Positions 15,326 to 25,281 are shown, counted from the stretch's first letter. The stretch: DNA of 64,000 nucleotides from Pseudomonas libanensis (GCF_001439685.1 NZ_JYLH01000013.1:1-64000); one strand, 5' to 3'. The notes: a model not told the origin generated them from the sequence alone. Made by a program: numbers and translations.

Positions 15326-16350
15326 TATTTCGACTCCCGAGCAGCGGACAACGGAACAGCACGTACTTGATCCCCCACCACCAGTTGCAGGCGCTTGGCG
15401 GTCTGCGGATCGACCACCAGGGTGCCTGCGGCCAGGCGAGCTGGAGCGGCGGTAATACGGCACTCTTCACGCTTGCGGTTATGAATCAGGAACGGCGTGG
15501 CATCGTCCCCCGGCGTGCCGATGGCCAATACCAGTGACTGGCTGTCGCGCACCGCGCGGATTTTGCTGGTCTCACACTCCACCGCCGGGCCGGCGTCAAA
15601 AATGTCGACATAGCCCTGGTAGCTGAAGCCTTCGCTCTTGAGCATGCTCAGCGCCGGTTCGGTGTCCGGATGCACCTTACCGATGACATTGCGCGCGTCC
15701 TCGGAAAGAAAGCAGCTGTACAACGGAAACTTCGGCATCAGCTCGGCGATAAACGCTTTGTTGCCCACCCCAGTGAGGTAGTCGGCCTGGCTGAACTCCA
15801 TCTTGAAGAAGTGCCGGCCCAGGCTTTCCCAGAACGGCGAACGTCCGGCGTCGTTGGACACTCCGCGCATCTCGGCAATGATCTTGTTGCCGAACAGTTG
15901 CGGGAATTCGGCAATAAACAACATGCGCGCCTTGGCCAGCATTCGACCGTTGAGGCCATTGCGGTAATCGGCGTGCAGGAACAACGAGCACAATTCGGAA
16001 TTGCCGGTGAGGTCGTTGGCCAGGAACAGCGTCGGTATCTCACGGTAGATATTCAGTTCCTGGGACGCGCTGACGGTCAGCCCGACCCGGAAGTTGTACC
16101 AGGGCTCACGCAGGCCAACGGCACCCGCAATGGCGGAAATCCCCACCACGCGGCCTTCGTCGTTTTCCAGCACGAACAGGTAGTCGGCATCGCCGCGCCC
16201 GGCTTCGCCGCGAAAGGTTTTTTCCGCCCAGCCAACCCGGTGGGTCAGGCGCTCTTCGTTGGCCGGCAAGGTGGTGAGGCCGGTGCCGGTGCTGCGCGCC
16301 AGATCAATCAGGGCTGGTAAATCGCTGCTGCGTACGGGACGAACGATCAT
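15325..16350 (-). CDS. aruG: Arginine N-succinyltransferase, beta subunit (AruG)
   Basis: Second subunit of the heteromeric arginine/ornithine N-succinyltransferase, which moves succinyl from succinyl-CoA to the alpha-amino group. It has 341 residues and a GNAT-related AstA fold, starting MIVRPVRSSDLPALIDLA. It is paralogous to AruF next door, with shared motifs such as SPFWESLGRHFF and MPKFPLYS. Its stop overlaps the astD start. ATG 16350 chosen by similarity to the family start. Confidence 0.96.
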   Translation of the reverse strand: MIVRPVRSSDLPALIDLARSTGTGLTTLPANEERLTHRVGWAEKTFRGEAGRGDADYLFVLENDEGRVVGISAIAGAVGLREPWYNFRVGLTVSASQELNIYREIPTLFLANDLTGNSELCSLFLHADYRNGLNGRMLAKARMLFIAEFPQLFGNKIIAEMRGVSNDAGRSPFWESLGRHFFKMEFSQADYLTGVGNKAFIAELMPKFPLYSCFLSEDARNVIGKVHPDTEPALSMLKSEGFSYQGYVDIFDAGPAVECETSKIRAVRDSQSLVLAIGTPGDDATPFLIHNRKREECRITAAPARLAAGTLVVDPQTAKRLQLVVGDQVRAVPLSAARESK

Positions 16351-16409
16351 GCTATCTCCTCGAACGGGTCGCTTTACAGCCACCCGCGAAACTCTGTTTA
16401 TACCGGCGC

Positions 16410-17429
16410 TTAAACTGCAACCAGACGCACACTCGCGCCTTCGCCGACGCCCAGGGCTTCAGCGGTTGCAAGGTCCAGGATCACCGGTTTGCCCGGCGCG
16501 TAGTCCAGTTCCAACATCACCGCACGGTAGTCCTGCAACTGCGCGTTGCTCACCAGGTACTGGCGGCCGACGCCCTTGATCATCTCGCCGACTTTCACCG
16601 GCACCACGCGGCTCTGGGCAATCGAGCGAATGCCCGAAACCTTTGCGTGCAAGGTCGGGCCACCGTCGAAGATGTCGATGTAGTGATCGGTCTCGAAGCC
16701 TTCACGCATGAGGATATCGAAGGTGATCTGTGCACGCGGGTGTACCTGGCCCATGGCTTCCTGCGCTGCGTCCGGCAGCAGCGGCACGTAGATCGGGTAA
16801 TGGGGCATCAGCTCGGCGAGGAAGGTACGGCTTTTCAGCCCGCACAGGCGCTCGGCGGCGGCATAGTTGAGGTCGAAGAAGTTGCGCCCGATGGCGTCCC
16901 AGAACGGCGAATCACCGTTCTCGTCGCTGTAGCCGACAATCTCGGTCACCACCGAGTCGGCAAAGCGCTCGGGGTGGCTGGCGACAAACAACAGGCGACC
17001 ACGGGAATTGAGCTCCGACCACGGCGAACCGACCAGTTCCGGCACCACATAGAAACTGGTGAGCAGGCTGTTGCCGGTGAGGTCATGGCACTGGGAAAGC
17101 ACGTGGATCTTGTTGTGGATCTTCAGCTCGCGGGAGGCATGCACGAAGGTTTCGTTACGGAAACTGTAGAACGGCTCGGAGTAACCCGCCGAGGCGACGA
17201 TCGCCGAACAACCGGCGAGCTTGCCGGTCTCGGTATCTTCAAGCACGAAGAAATAACTCTCTTCACCGTTGAAGCTTACCTCGGCCGCGAAGGAGGCTTC
17301 GCTGGCGGCGATCTTGTCGCTCAGGCGTTCCACATCATCGGGCAAGGAGGTGACACCAATCGGGCTGTCCGCAGCCAGACGCTGTACCTCGCCCAGATCA
17401 GCCATTTGCGCGGGGCGCATCACCAGCAT
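16410..17429 (-). CDS. aruF: Arginine N-succinyltransferase, alpha subunit (AruF)
   Basis: Partner subunit of AruG, 339 residues, begins MLVMRPAQMADLGEVQRLA. The core motifs SPFWDAIGRNFFDLNY and LMPHYPIYVPLLP align with the AruG equivalents, showing an ancient gene duplication within the operon. It lies 59 bases upstream of aruG. A REPIN and 198 bp separate it from aruC, the first gene of the cluster. Start at ATG 17429 chosen to match the family; the 21-codon extension has no ribosome site. Confidence 0.96.
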   Translation of the reverse strand: MLVMRPAQMADLGEVQRLAADSPIGVTSLPDDVERLSDKIAASEASFAAEVSFNGEESYFFVLEDTETGKLAGCSAIVASAGYSEPFYSFRNETFVHASRELKIHNKIHVLSQCHDLTGNSLLTSFYVVPELVGSPWSELNSRGRLLFVASHPERFADSVVTEIVGYSDENGDSPFWDAIGRNFFDLNYAAAERLCGLKSRTFLAELMPHYPIYVPLLPDAAQEAMGQVHPRAQITFDILMREGFETDHYIDIFDGGPTLHAKVSGIRSIAQSRVVPVKVGEMIKGVGRQYLVSNAQLQDYRAVMLELDYAPGKPVILDLATAEALGVGEGASVRLVAV

Positions 17430-17519
17430 GGTGTCACTCCTTAACTCGAAAAACTCATAGGAAAAAATACCGGGCAGGCCTGAAAACAACACCTATCCCC
17501 ATGTAGGGCCAACTCCAAT

Positions 17520-17607
17520 GTGGGAGGGGGCTTGCCCCCGATAGCAGTGTGTCAGTTGATGAATCAAGTGACTGACCCACCGCTATCGGGGGCAAGCCCC
17601 CTCCCAC
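17520..17607. repeat. REPIN between aruC and aruF, GTGGGAGGGGGCTTGCCCCC type
   Basis: An 88-bp inverted pair of GTGGGAGGGGGCTTGCCCCCGATAG around a short spacer with CAGT/ACTG arms. It sits in the transcribed gap after aruC. Confidence 0.93.
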
Positions 17608-17627
17608 ATTTGACCCGGTCAAGCCAA

Positions 17628-18848
17628 TCAGGCTTGCGTCAATGCTTTTACAGCACGTTCGAAGCGATCCAGGCCTTCGTTGATGTCCGCCTCTTCCACC
17701 ACCAGGCTCGGCGCGAAACGCACCACGTCCGGGCCGGCTTGCAGAATCATCAGGTTCTCTTTCTCGGCGGCGTTGAACACGTCCTTGGCCTTGCCCTTGA
17801 ACGCATCGCTGAGTACACAACCGATCAACAGGCCCATGCCGCGCACCTCGGTGAAGATGCCGTACTGCTTGCCGATCTGCTCCAGGCGCGCCTTGAACAG
17901 GTCGTGCTTGGCGTTGACGCCAGCCAGCACCTCGGGGGTGTTGATCACGTCGATCACCGCTTCGGCCACCGCGCACGCCAGCGGGTTGCCGCCGTAGGTA
18001 GTGCCGTGGGTGCCGACCACCAGGTGCTTGGCCAGGTCTTCACGGGTGAGCATGGCCGCAATCGGGAAACCGCCGCCCAGGCTCTTGGCGCTGGTGAGGA
18101 TGTCCGGCACCACGCCGTAGTGCTGGTAGGCAAACAGGTGGCCGCTGCGGCCCATGCCGGTCTGCACTTCGTCGAATACCAGCAGCGCGTTGTTGGCGTC
18201 GCACAGCTCACGGGCGCCTTGCAGGTAGGCCAGTTCGGCCGGCAGTACACCGCCCTCGCCCTGGATCGGCTCCAGCACCACGGCGCAGGTCTTGTCCGAT
18301 ACGGCGGCTTTCAACGCAGCCAGGTCGTTATAAGGAACGTGGGTGATCCCGGTAATTTTAGGCCCGAAGCCGTCAGAGTACTTCGACTGACCGCCGACGT
18401 TGACGGTGAACAGGGTACGGCCGTGGAAGCTGTTCAGCGCGGCGATGATCTCGTACTTTTCAGTGCCGAAACGATCGAACGCCACGCGACGGGCCAGCTT
18501 GAACGCGGCCTCGTTGGCCTCGGCGCCGGAGTTGCAGAAGAACACACGTTCGGCAAAGGTGGCGTCGATCAGCTTATGGGCCAGGCGCAGGGCCGGCTCA
18601 TTGGTGAATACGTTGGAGACATGCCACAGCTTGTTGGCCTGTTCGGTCAATGCCCCGACCAGCGCCGGGTGGGCGTGGCCCAATACGTTAACCGCGATGC
18701 CGCCGGCAAAGTCGATCAGCTCGCGACCGGCCTGGTCCCAAACACGCGAACCTGCGCCACGCACGGGAATGAAGGCGGCAGGTGCATAGTTGGGCACCAT
18801 GACCTGGTCGAAATCGGCACGTTGCACCGGGGCTTGCTCAACGGACAT
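17628..18848 (-). CDS. aruC: Succinylornithine/acetylornithine aminotransferase
   Basis: PLP class III aminotransferase that converts N-succinylornithine to the semialdehyde (step three) and can also serve as acetylornithine aminotransferase in biosynthesis. It has 406 residues. Motifs: NSGAEANEAAFKLAR (PLP phosphate), VFDEVQTGMGRSG (Asp to pyridine N), and the Schiff-base Lys in TSAKSLGGGFP near 254. It is the first gene of the aru cluster. Two ArgR-type sites lie in its upstream region, consistent with arginine induction through ArgR. Confidence 0.96.
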   Translation of the reverse strand: MSVEQAPVQRADFDQVMVPNYAPAAFIPVRGAGSRVWDQAGRELIDFAGGIAVNVLGHAHPALVGALTEQANKLWHVSNVFTNEPALRLAHKLIDATFAERVFFCNSGAEANEAAFKLARRVAFDRFGTEKYEIIAALNSFHGRTLFTVNVGGQSKYSDGFGPKITGITHVPYNDLAALKAAVSDKTCAVVLEPIQGEGGVLPAELAYLQGARELCDANNALLVFDEVQTGMGRSGHLFAYQHYGVVPDILTSAKSLGGGFPIAAMLTREDLAKHLVVGTHGTTYGGNPLACAVAEAVIDVINTPEVLAGVNAKHDLFKARLEQIGKQYGIFTEVRGMGLLIGCVLSDAFKGKAKDVFNAAEKENLMILQAGPDVVRFAPSLVVEEADINEGLDRFERAVKALTQA

Positions 18849-18926
18849 CGTAGTCTCCTGAAGAGGAACGCCTGCCTGGAACTGGCGGGCGATGCAGGGA
18901 TTGTAAGGACAGTTTTCAGCGCGGCC

Positions 18927-18942
18927 TTGCCGCCAAGCGACA
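18927..18942 (-). promoter_or_regulatory. ArgR binding site upstream of aruC (proximal)
   Basis: Minus-strand TGTCGC-N8-AA, matching the published P. aeruginosa ArgR half-site pattern, 79-94 bp upstream of the aruC start. Confidence 0.6.
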
Positions 18943-18977
18943 ACTTCTTATAGCGCCAACCCGCGATTTTCCTGGGT

Positions 18978-18993
18978 TTACGCCAATGCGACA
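18978..18993 (-). promoter_or_regulatory. ArgR binding site upstream of aruC (distal)
   Basis: Second minus-strand TGTCGC-N8-AA, 51 bp from the first, in the 299-bp divergent region shared with the large LRR gene. A third TGTCGC on the plus strand (around 19026) lacks the AA. Confidence 0.55.
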
Positions 18994-19147
18994 AATTGCG
19001 TCGCAATGGCGCAGTTTAAACGGTGTGTCGCCGGAGAGGCAGGGGCACGGACCGCTGATTTTGCCGTGGGCAATAACTATCTGCGCCTTAGTGCACGCTC
19101 AGGCTTGCTCTGATGACGTTGACTCGACTCATTGAAGGATCAGCCAC

Positions 19148-22100
19148 GTGTCCACCCCCACTCTGCTCGCGCAACACCTCATACTCGCCACAAACAGTGC
19201 ACCCGCCAGCCTCCCCGCGGCGTTGCCGCAATGGCTGGGCAACGCTTCAAGCGCCAGGCGCCAGGCCCTGAAAGAGACTACCCCCCTCTTCGTCGACTGG
19301 CATATCGACACCCGACGCCAGCAGCAGGCTCCGCTCAAACTGGCGGTGGCCGCAAGCTGGGAGGCACAGAACCGGGTGGACACCGCCCTGGCAACGCTGC
19401 AGACACCTGAGGAATTTGCCACACCCTTACTGCAACAAGCGCTCCGGCAGCGCTTTGGCGCAGAAGCCGATGTCGCGGCCACTTACCTGCGGCTCTACAC
19501 GCCCTTGAATACGCCGCTGCTTGCCCTACCCACCGCAGCCGTCAAAACCTGGAACGTATCACTGGTACAGGCTGCCCTGCATAACTTCGACACCGCCGAA
19601 GCCGAAGAAAACGCCTACACCGTGGACTCGACGTTCATCACCCAAATCTCCGACTCCGGTCAATTCAGCACCCTACCGAAGGTGAAAGCCCAGATCGGCA
19701 TTGCCCCCTTCATCAAGCTGTGCCGCGAACTGGACATCGGCAAACAATACCAACGCTATCTCAAACGTTTTTTCGGTTTCGAAGACGCCGTGCTCAAGGC
19801 CGCGCTGCGCAACAAAGTCACCCAGAACCTCAAAGCCGATGCGCGGGCCGCCTTGCATATGGCGCGATTGAAGAAGGATGTGAGTGACTCGGTGTTTCAT
19901 TTGCTCGATCGCCAATTGGCTGGCCTGGAGGGCATGATGCTCGAGGGCAAACCACTGCTCAGTCATGACCTGAGCCTGATGGGCGCACCGCTCACCGGCA
20001 TGGTGCTGTTCGCCGCCGACCTGGAGCTGCACCGCACTGCAGTTCCCATGGTCGCCTACATCCCCGGCGACCCTCAGAGCCCGTTCAAGTACTACCCCAA
20101 TGGCATGGCGTTCATGCAGGACCTCACCGGCAAATTGCGCAGCGCCGACTACCAGCAGTTTTTCAGCCGTTTCGTCAGCCACGAGCATCGCGGCTACTTC
20201 CTGGCTGACCTCAATAGCCGGCTGTCCCAAGTGGTCTGGCATCAGCATGCCCCCGGCGACGCGCGACCGACCTGGCGCGACAAGCCCTCCGCCAAACCGA
20301 ACCTGCAATTTTCAGCCGCGAAAACCCAGGGTGACCTGTTCGAGCACTTGTACGAGGCCAAACTCAACCAACTGCTCAATGACGCGCGCACCAGTGCCGT
20401 ACCCACCGCCGACGCCGACAGCAAGGCGCGGTGGCAACGCTGGGAGAGCTTGAAGAAAATCGGTGAAACCCTGCTGGAAATCGCCGCGTTTATCGCAACA
20501 CCCCTGGTTCCACCGCTGGGCGCGCTGATGCTCGGCTACACCGCCTATCAACTGCTCGATGATACCTTCGAAGGCATTGTCGACTGGGCCGAAGGGCTGA
20601 AGAAACAAGCGCTCGGGCACTTGATGTCGATCACCGAACAAATGCTCCAGCTGGGCATGTTCGTGGTCGGTGCGCCCATCGCGCAAGGGTTGCTGCGACA
20701 GGCATTGCCCAAAGAATTATGGGACTTCTTCGACAGACTTAAGCCCGTCACCTCTGATGACGGTAAAACTCGCCTGTGGAACCCTGATCTGCAACCCTAC
20801 TCCCACGATATACAGCTGACCGCCGAATCACGTCCCAACGACAAGGGGTTGCACGGCCACCAGGACAAACAGCTGCTGCCACGCGACGGGCAGTATTTTG
20901 CCGTCGAGCAGCAAGAAGGTAGCGCTTTCCTGCGGCACCCCACGCGCGCCCACGCCTATCAGCCGCGCATCACCGGCAATGGCAAAGGTGCCTGGGTGAC
21001 AGAGCTGGATCAGCCACTGACCTGGGACCGCACCACCCTGTTGCGCCGCCTCGGGCCGCCCGCCGACAGGCTCAGCGATGCACGCCTTGAGCAGGCTCTT
21101 GTTATCAGCGGCACCGATGAAGCCGCCCTGCGCAAGATGTATATGGATCGCGAGCCGGCGCCTCCTCTGCTGGCCGACACCCTCAAGCGCGTCAACATCG
21201 ACCAGCAGTTGCAAGACTTCATCGACCAGATGAACAGCGATGATCCAACGCAATACCAGCAAGCCGATCACCAGACGCAGCTATGGCTGCTGAGCCAGAC
21301 CGCCCTGTGGCCTGAATCCAAAACCCTGCGGCTGCTCAACGCCAAGGGCGAAACCGTATGGGAACACCAGGGCCGATCTGATGCCGCTGTGGCACAAATA
21401 CATGAAGCGCAAGTAAAGAATGGCGACCTGCTGAAAACCCTGCTGGAAACCCTTGACGAAGCAGAACGCAAAACCCTGCTGGAAGAAGAGTTCGGCGGCC
21501 CCAGCCTGCAACTGCACGTGCGCGCCGCCACCTTGCGCAAAAAACTGGCGCGCCAGGCCCAGGAAAAACGCGCCTCGCTGTTTGACGCTCGCTACTGCGG
21601 ACTGGAGTTGGCCCGGGATGCACGCGTGCAAAAAATCATCGACACCGCACCCGGCCTGCCCACCAGCGCGGCTGAAGAGGTCCTGCGCACAGCCACCGGC
21701 CAAGAGCTGTTGGACATCGACCAAGGCACCTTGCCAATGCAGCTGATCGATCGAGCCCGCTGGGCTGCCCATGAAGTCAGAGTCAATCGGGCGCTTGAGG
21801 GGTTGCATATGGACGCTCTGGAAAACAACGACACGCACCGGCTCGCCCTGCACTCATTGGAGAACCTGCCAGGCTGGTCCGCCCAAGTGCGCCTTGAAAT
21901 AACCGACTTCAGCCGTACCGGCAAGGTACGCGACGCCATCGGCCGCCCTCAGGCCGCGATCCAGCGTGTACTGGTACGCACCATAGAAGGCGATTTCATT
22001 CCCGAAGGCGACAAGGGCGCACTGCTCGCAGAGACCGACTTCTACACGGCCGTTCTTCAGGCTCTTCCCGACGCGCAGCGAGACGCCCTGGGCATTCATA

Positions 22101-24205
22101 TCGGTCAAGGCCCCCTGCTCAGACAAACGCTGCTCGAACATGCCCTGCCACGAGAAGCACTGGGCAAGCTGTTGGCCGAGGTTCCCGTGCGCAAACCCTC
22201 CTTTGACCCCAGGAAAATGCGCCTGCCTGGCGGTATGGAGGGCTATGAAGCGAGTCAATCCGCGCCGGGCAGCAGTGGGCAAGAGGCGTTGGAAAGCCAG
22301 TTGCTGCATGAGCTGTACCCCAACCTGCGTCCGGATCAGGTGGCCGAGGCGCTCGCGTTCCTGCGCACTCAGACCCCATCGACCTTGCGCAGGCTTCAGC
22401 ACATGCAGCGGGAATTTTTACAAATGGAGACCAACCTGACGGCCTGGCACCTCAACCCGCCACGCACCCTGCTCGGTACCCAATTGCCGATAAACACAGA
22501 CCTGATCATCGCCGAACAGCAAAATCGCTGGCATTGGAAACAACAACTGATCCGTGCCTGGCGCCACGAAACCCCGGTAGACCACTACAATCCCGACGCG
22601 CGCGGAAACATGTTGGACCTCACCTGGCCGGTCTATGGCGAGCTGCCGCCACTCAATGCCAACTTCCCCACCATCACCTACCTGGAACTGAGCGGCTATC
22701 CCGGCACCCAAGGCGTACCTGGCTTCCTGGCACGCTTTCCCAGCCTGCGCGGCGTGAGTATCCGTGACATCAAGCTCACAACACTGCCGAATGAACTCAC
22801 GACACTGCCCAATCTCAACACACTGACACTACGCAACTGCGGCCTTCGCCTGATCGAGCAAAGCCGAGCCAGCCTTGGCGCCCTGCGGGAACTGAAAACC
22901 TTGGACCTGTCCAACAACCCACTGGAACTGGCCCCCAACGTTGAGCGCATGGCCCAGCTGCAGCGGTTGGACCTCAGCCAGACAGGTATCAGCCAGTTCC
23001 CCGCCGGCCTGGTTGACCGCCCTCAACTGGTGCATGCCAACCTCAGCGACAACGCCTTGCAGACCTTGCCCGATGCCCTGTTCGCCCTGAGCAGTGAAGA
23101 CGCCAGGGCGTTTGACCTCACGGGTAACTCCACCATCACGCCTACGACCTTGAAGAAGGTAAAAACTTATTGCCAGAACACCGGCGAACATTTTGGCGTA
23201 GACGCCGACGTCGACGAACGCCGCCTGGTTCATCAGCTTTATCCGAGCTTCACCGACCGCGAAGCCAGCCGGTTCATTTTCGGACTCCCCGGCAGCCTGG
23301 ACGAGTCCCTGCCGCAACTCGTGCACCTGAAGGCAGACTATGAGCGCCTGCAAACCGACCTTGAACAATGGGCCGTGGACGTACCGCAACAGCACCCACG
23401 CACCAACGCCCCGCTGGAGCAACAGGCACAAGCGCAACAACAGGTGCTGCGCCAACAGTTCAAGGCCTTGCTTGAGACGTGCTGGCGACGGGAAACGCCC
23501 CTGGATACCACGCGTACAACACCGGCAGACACACATGAACTGGTCTCGACACTGCCCGTTCTGGGCGATCTGCCGCAGTTGAATGCCAAGTTCAACCATG
23601 TTTCGAAACTGGACCTGAGGGGCGAAGAAACCACGTCCATCCCCGTCGGCTTCCTCAAATGCTTCCCCAATCTGGAGAGCCTGCTGATCCATCGCTATGC
23701 TTTGTCGGATATTCCATACGAAGTGTTCCAACTGCCGAAGCTCAAGACACTCAGTCTGTCGCGAAGTCATATCCGCTTGACACCCACCAGCGCTGATGCC
23801 TTGAGCGGCCTGGAAAACCTGGAATACCTGGACCTGAGTGACAACTCACTGGAAATCACCCCCGACGTCAGCAAGATGCCCAGGTTAACCACATTGCTGA
23901 TCGAAAACTGCGGCCTCACCCAAGCGCCCCACGGAACCTTCAATCTGCGATCACTCAGTCAACTGAACTTGAGCGACAACCAGATTTCCATGCTCCCCAG
24001 CGATATCCTGGAAGTGAACCCTGACCTGGCTGACGGTTTCGACCTGAGTGGCAACCGTTTCACGCCGACGACGCTCATCATGTTGCACCGCTACTACAAC
24101 CGCACGGCCGTAAGTTTCGGCGTGCCGGAGGCCATTCAACTCCCGGCGAACATTCACGACCCCGAGCTTTCGACCGAGTCGTCTGAAACAGACGTGGACG
24201 AGTAG
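19148..24205 (+). CDS. Giant leucine-rich-repeat, toxin-like protein (1685 aa)
   Basis: Resembles the very large Pseudomonas proteins annotated as dermonecrotic-toxin-domain / NEL-type E3 ubiquitin ligase proteins. The first ~550 residues look like the toxin-type N-terminal module, with two hydrophobic helices near 441-470 and 498-515. A middle helical region follows. Then come two copies of a unit: an LYP-motif helical block (about 1054 and 1362) followed by leucine-rich repeats (about 1177-1325 and 1487-1635, e.g. LKTLDLSNNPLEL, LEYLDLSDNSLEI). Only ~50 residues follow the second LRR, so no room is left for a catalytic NEL domain. GTG start with AAGGA 8 bases ahead. There is no Sec signal. 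It sits antisense inside the arginine regulon, ending 3 bp from argR. Secretion and target are unknown. Confidence 0.75.
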   Translation: MSTPTLLAQHLILATNSAPASLPAALPQWLGNASSARRQALKETTPLFVDWHIDTRRQQQAPLKLAVAASWEAQNRVDTALATLQTPEEFATPLLQQALRQRFGAEADVAATYLRLYTPLNTPLLALPTAAVKTWNVSLVQAALHNFDTAEAEENAYTVDSTFITQISDSGQFSTLPKVKAQIGIAPFIKLCRELDIGKQYQRYLKRFFGFEDAVLKAALRNKVTQNLKADARAALHMARLKKDVSDSVFHLLDRQLAGLEGMMLEGKPLLSHDLSLMGAPLTGMVLFAADLELHRTAVPMVAYIPGDPQSPFKYYPNGMAFMQDLTGKLRSADYQQFFSRFVSHEHRGYFLADLNSRLSQVVWHQHAPGDARPTWRDKPSAKPNLQFSAAKTQGDLFEHLYEAKLNQLLNDARTSAVPTADADSKARWQRWESLKKIGETLLEIAAFIATPLVPPLGALMLGYTAYQLLDDTFEGIVDWAEGLKKQALGHLMSITEQMLQLGMFVVGAPIAQGLLRQALPKELWDFFDRLKPVTSDDGKTRLWNPDLQPYSHDIQLTAESRPNDKGLHGHQDKQLLPRDGQYFAVEQQEGSAFLRHPTRAHAYQPRITGNGKGAWVTELDQPLTWDRTTLLRRLGPPADRLSDARLEQALVISGTDEAALRKMYMDREPAPPLLADTLKRVNIDQQLQDFIDQMNSDDPTQYQQADHQTQLWLLSQTALWPESKTLRLLNAKGETVWEHQGRSDAAVAQIHEAQVKNGDLLKTLLETLDEAERKTLLEEEFGGPSLQLHVRAATLRKKLARQAQEKRASLFDARYCGLELARDARVQKIIDTAPGLPTSAAEEVLRTATGQELLDIDQGTLPMQLIDRARWAAHEVRVNRALEGLHMDALENNDTHRLALHSLENLPGWSAQVRLEITDFSRTGKVRDAIGRPQAAIQRVLVRTIEGDFIPEGDKGALLAETDFYTAVLQALPDAQRDALGIHIGQGPLLRQTLLEHALPREALGKLLAEVPVRKPSFDPRKMRLPGGMEGYEASQSAPGSSGQEALESQLLHELYPNLRPDQVAEALAFLRTQTPSTLRRLQHMQREFLQMETNLTAWHLNPPRTLLGTQLPINTDLIIAEQQNRWHWKQQLIRAWRHETPVDHYNPDARGNMLDLTWPVYGELPPLNANFPTITYLELSGYPGTQGVPGFLARFPSLRGVSIRDIKLTTLPNELTTLPNLNTLTLRNCGLRLIEQSRASLGALRELKTLDLSNNPLELAPNVERMAQLQRLDLSQTGISQFPAGLVDRPQLVHANLSDNALQTLPDALFALSSEDARAFDLTGNSTITPTTLKKVKTYCQNTGEHFGVDADVDERRLVHQLYPSFTDREASRFIFGLPGSLDESLPQLVHLKADYERLQTDLEQWAVDVPQQHPRTNAPLEQQAQAQQQVLRQQFKALLETCWRRETPLDTTRTTPADTHELVSTLPVLGDLPQLNAKFNHVSKLDLRGEETTSIPVGFLKCFPNLESLLIHRYALSDIPYEVFQLPKLKTLSLSRSHIRLTPTSADALSGLENLEYLDLSDNSLEITPDVSKMPRLTTLLIENCGLTQAPHGTFNLRSLSQLNLSDNQISMLPSDILEVNPDLADGFDLSGNRFTPTTLIMLHRYYNRTAVSFGVPEAIQLPANIHDPELSTESSETDVDE

Positions 24206-24208
24206 AAA

Positions 24209-25189
24209 TCAGCCGCGCTCGGAGGGCACCGAAGACAATTCGAACGGGCTGCTGCTGCGCCGCTGATTGCGGTCTTCACGAGGGGTCGCGCCGAAGAAGT
24301 TGCGGTAGGCACTGGAGAAGTGGGGCCCCGAGGAGAAGCCGCACGACAAGCCGATCTGGATGATCGACTTGCTGGTTTGCATCAACATCTGGCGTGCCTT
24401 GTTCAGGCGCAGTTCCAGGTAGTACTGGCTGGGGACGCGATTGAGGTACTGCTTGAAGATCCGTTCAAGTTGTCGTCGCGACACACAGACATGTTGGGCT
24501 ATTTCGTCGGTGGTCAGCGGCTCTTCGATATTGGCTTCCATTAACAGCACCGCCTGGGTCAGCTTCGGATGGCTGGAACCCAGGCGGTTTTGCAACGGGA
24601 TACGCTGGCGCTCGCCGCCTTCGCGGATACGCTCCACCACCAGTTCCTCGGAAACCGCGCCGGCCAGTTCAGCACCGTGGTCACGGGCCAGTACCGCCAG
24701 CAGCAGGTCGAGTACCGACATACCGCCACAGGCGGTGAGGCGATCGCGGTCCCAGTCAAATAGATGGCTGGTGGCGATGACCTTGGGGAAACGTTCGGCG
24801 AAATCGTCCTGCCAGCGCCAATGCACGGCGGCGCGGTAGCCGTCGAGCAGGCCCAATTGTGCCAGTGGATACACGCCGGCCGACAAGCCACCAATGACAC
24901 ATCCGGCCCGCACCAGTTGCTTGAGCGCCGTACTCAGCTGCGAGGCAATCACTGTCGGCGGCTCGTCGGCCAGCAGGAACAGTTTCTGAAAGCCTTCAAG
25001 CTTGCCGCCCCATGGCTCGCCCGGCAATTGCCAGGCCCCCTCGGTCTGCGGTTCGGCCTGCAGAAACGATAACTCGTAGACCACCTCCGGATGCACCCGC
25101 TGGGCAACGCGCAAGGCCTCCTCAGCCAGCGCAAGCGTGAGTGCTTTTGTGCTGGGCCAAATCAGGAAACCAATTTTGTGGGCGGTCAT
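24209..25189 (-). CDS. argR: Arginine-responsive AraC-family regulator ArgR
   Basis: The pseudomonad ArgR, unrelated to the E. coli repressor of the same name. It activates the aot transport and aru catabolic genes and represses arginine biosynthesis when arginine is present. The 326-residue protein has an N-terminal DJ-1/GATase-like sensor domain (about 5-190) and a C-terminal AraC double helix-turn-helix (about 220-305, LTTDEIAQHVCVSRRQLERIF and SIIQIGLSCGFSSGPHFS). It is the last gene of the aotJQMOP-argR unit, after a REPIN-containing gap of 210 bp. The LRR gene ends 3 bp away on the other strand. Confidence 0.95.
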   Translation of the reverse strand: MTAHKIGFLIWPSTKALTLALAEEALRVAQRVHPEVVYELSFLQAEPQTEGAWQLPGEPWGGKLEGFQKLFLLADEPPTVIASQLSTALKQLVRAGCVIGGLSAGVYPLAQLGLLDGYRAAVHWRWQDDFAERFPKVIATSHLFDWDRDRLTACGGMSVLDLLLAVLARDHGAELAGAVSEELVVERIREGGERQRIPLQNRLGSSHPKLTQAVLLMEANIEEPLTTDEIAQHVCVSRRQLERIFKQYLNRVPSQYYLELRLNKARQMLMQTSKSIIQIGLSCGFSSGPHFSSAYRNFFGATPREDRNQRRSSSPFELSSVPSERG

Positions 25190-25281
25190 GGAGTGCTATC
25201 CGAAGCGAAAACAGTGAAAGAAGCGTGGGCCAATGCTAGCCCGTAAACCAACACAAATCTCAAAAACAATGACGATCCAAT

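Noticed and set aside
17520..18953. Plus-strand 477-codon frame antisense to aruC
   Set aside because: Starts in a REPIN and mirrors aruC; no domain.
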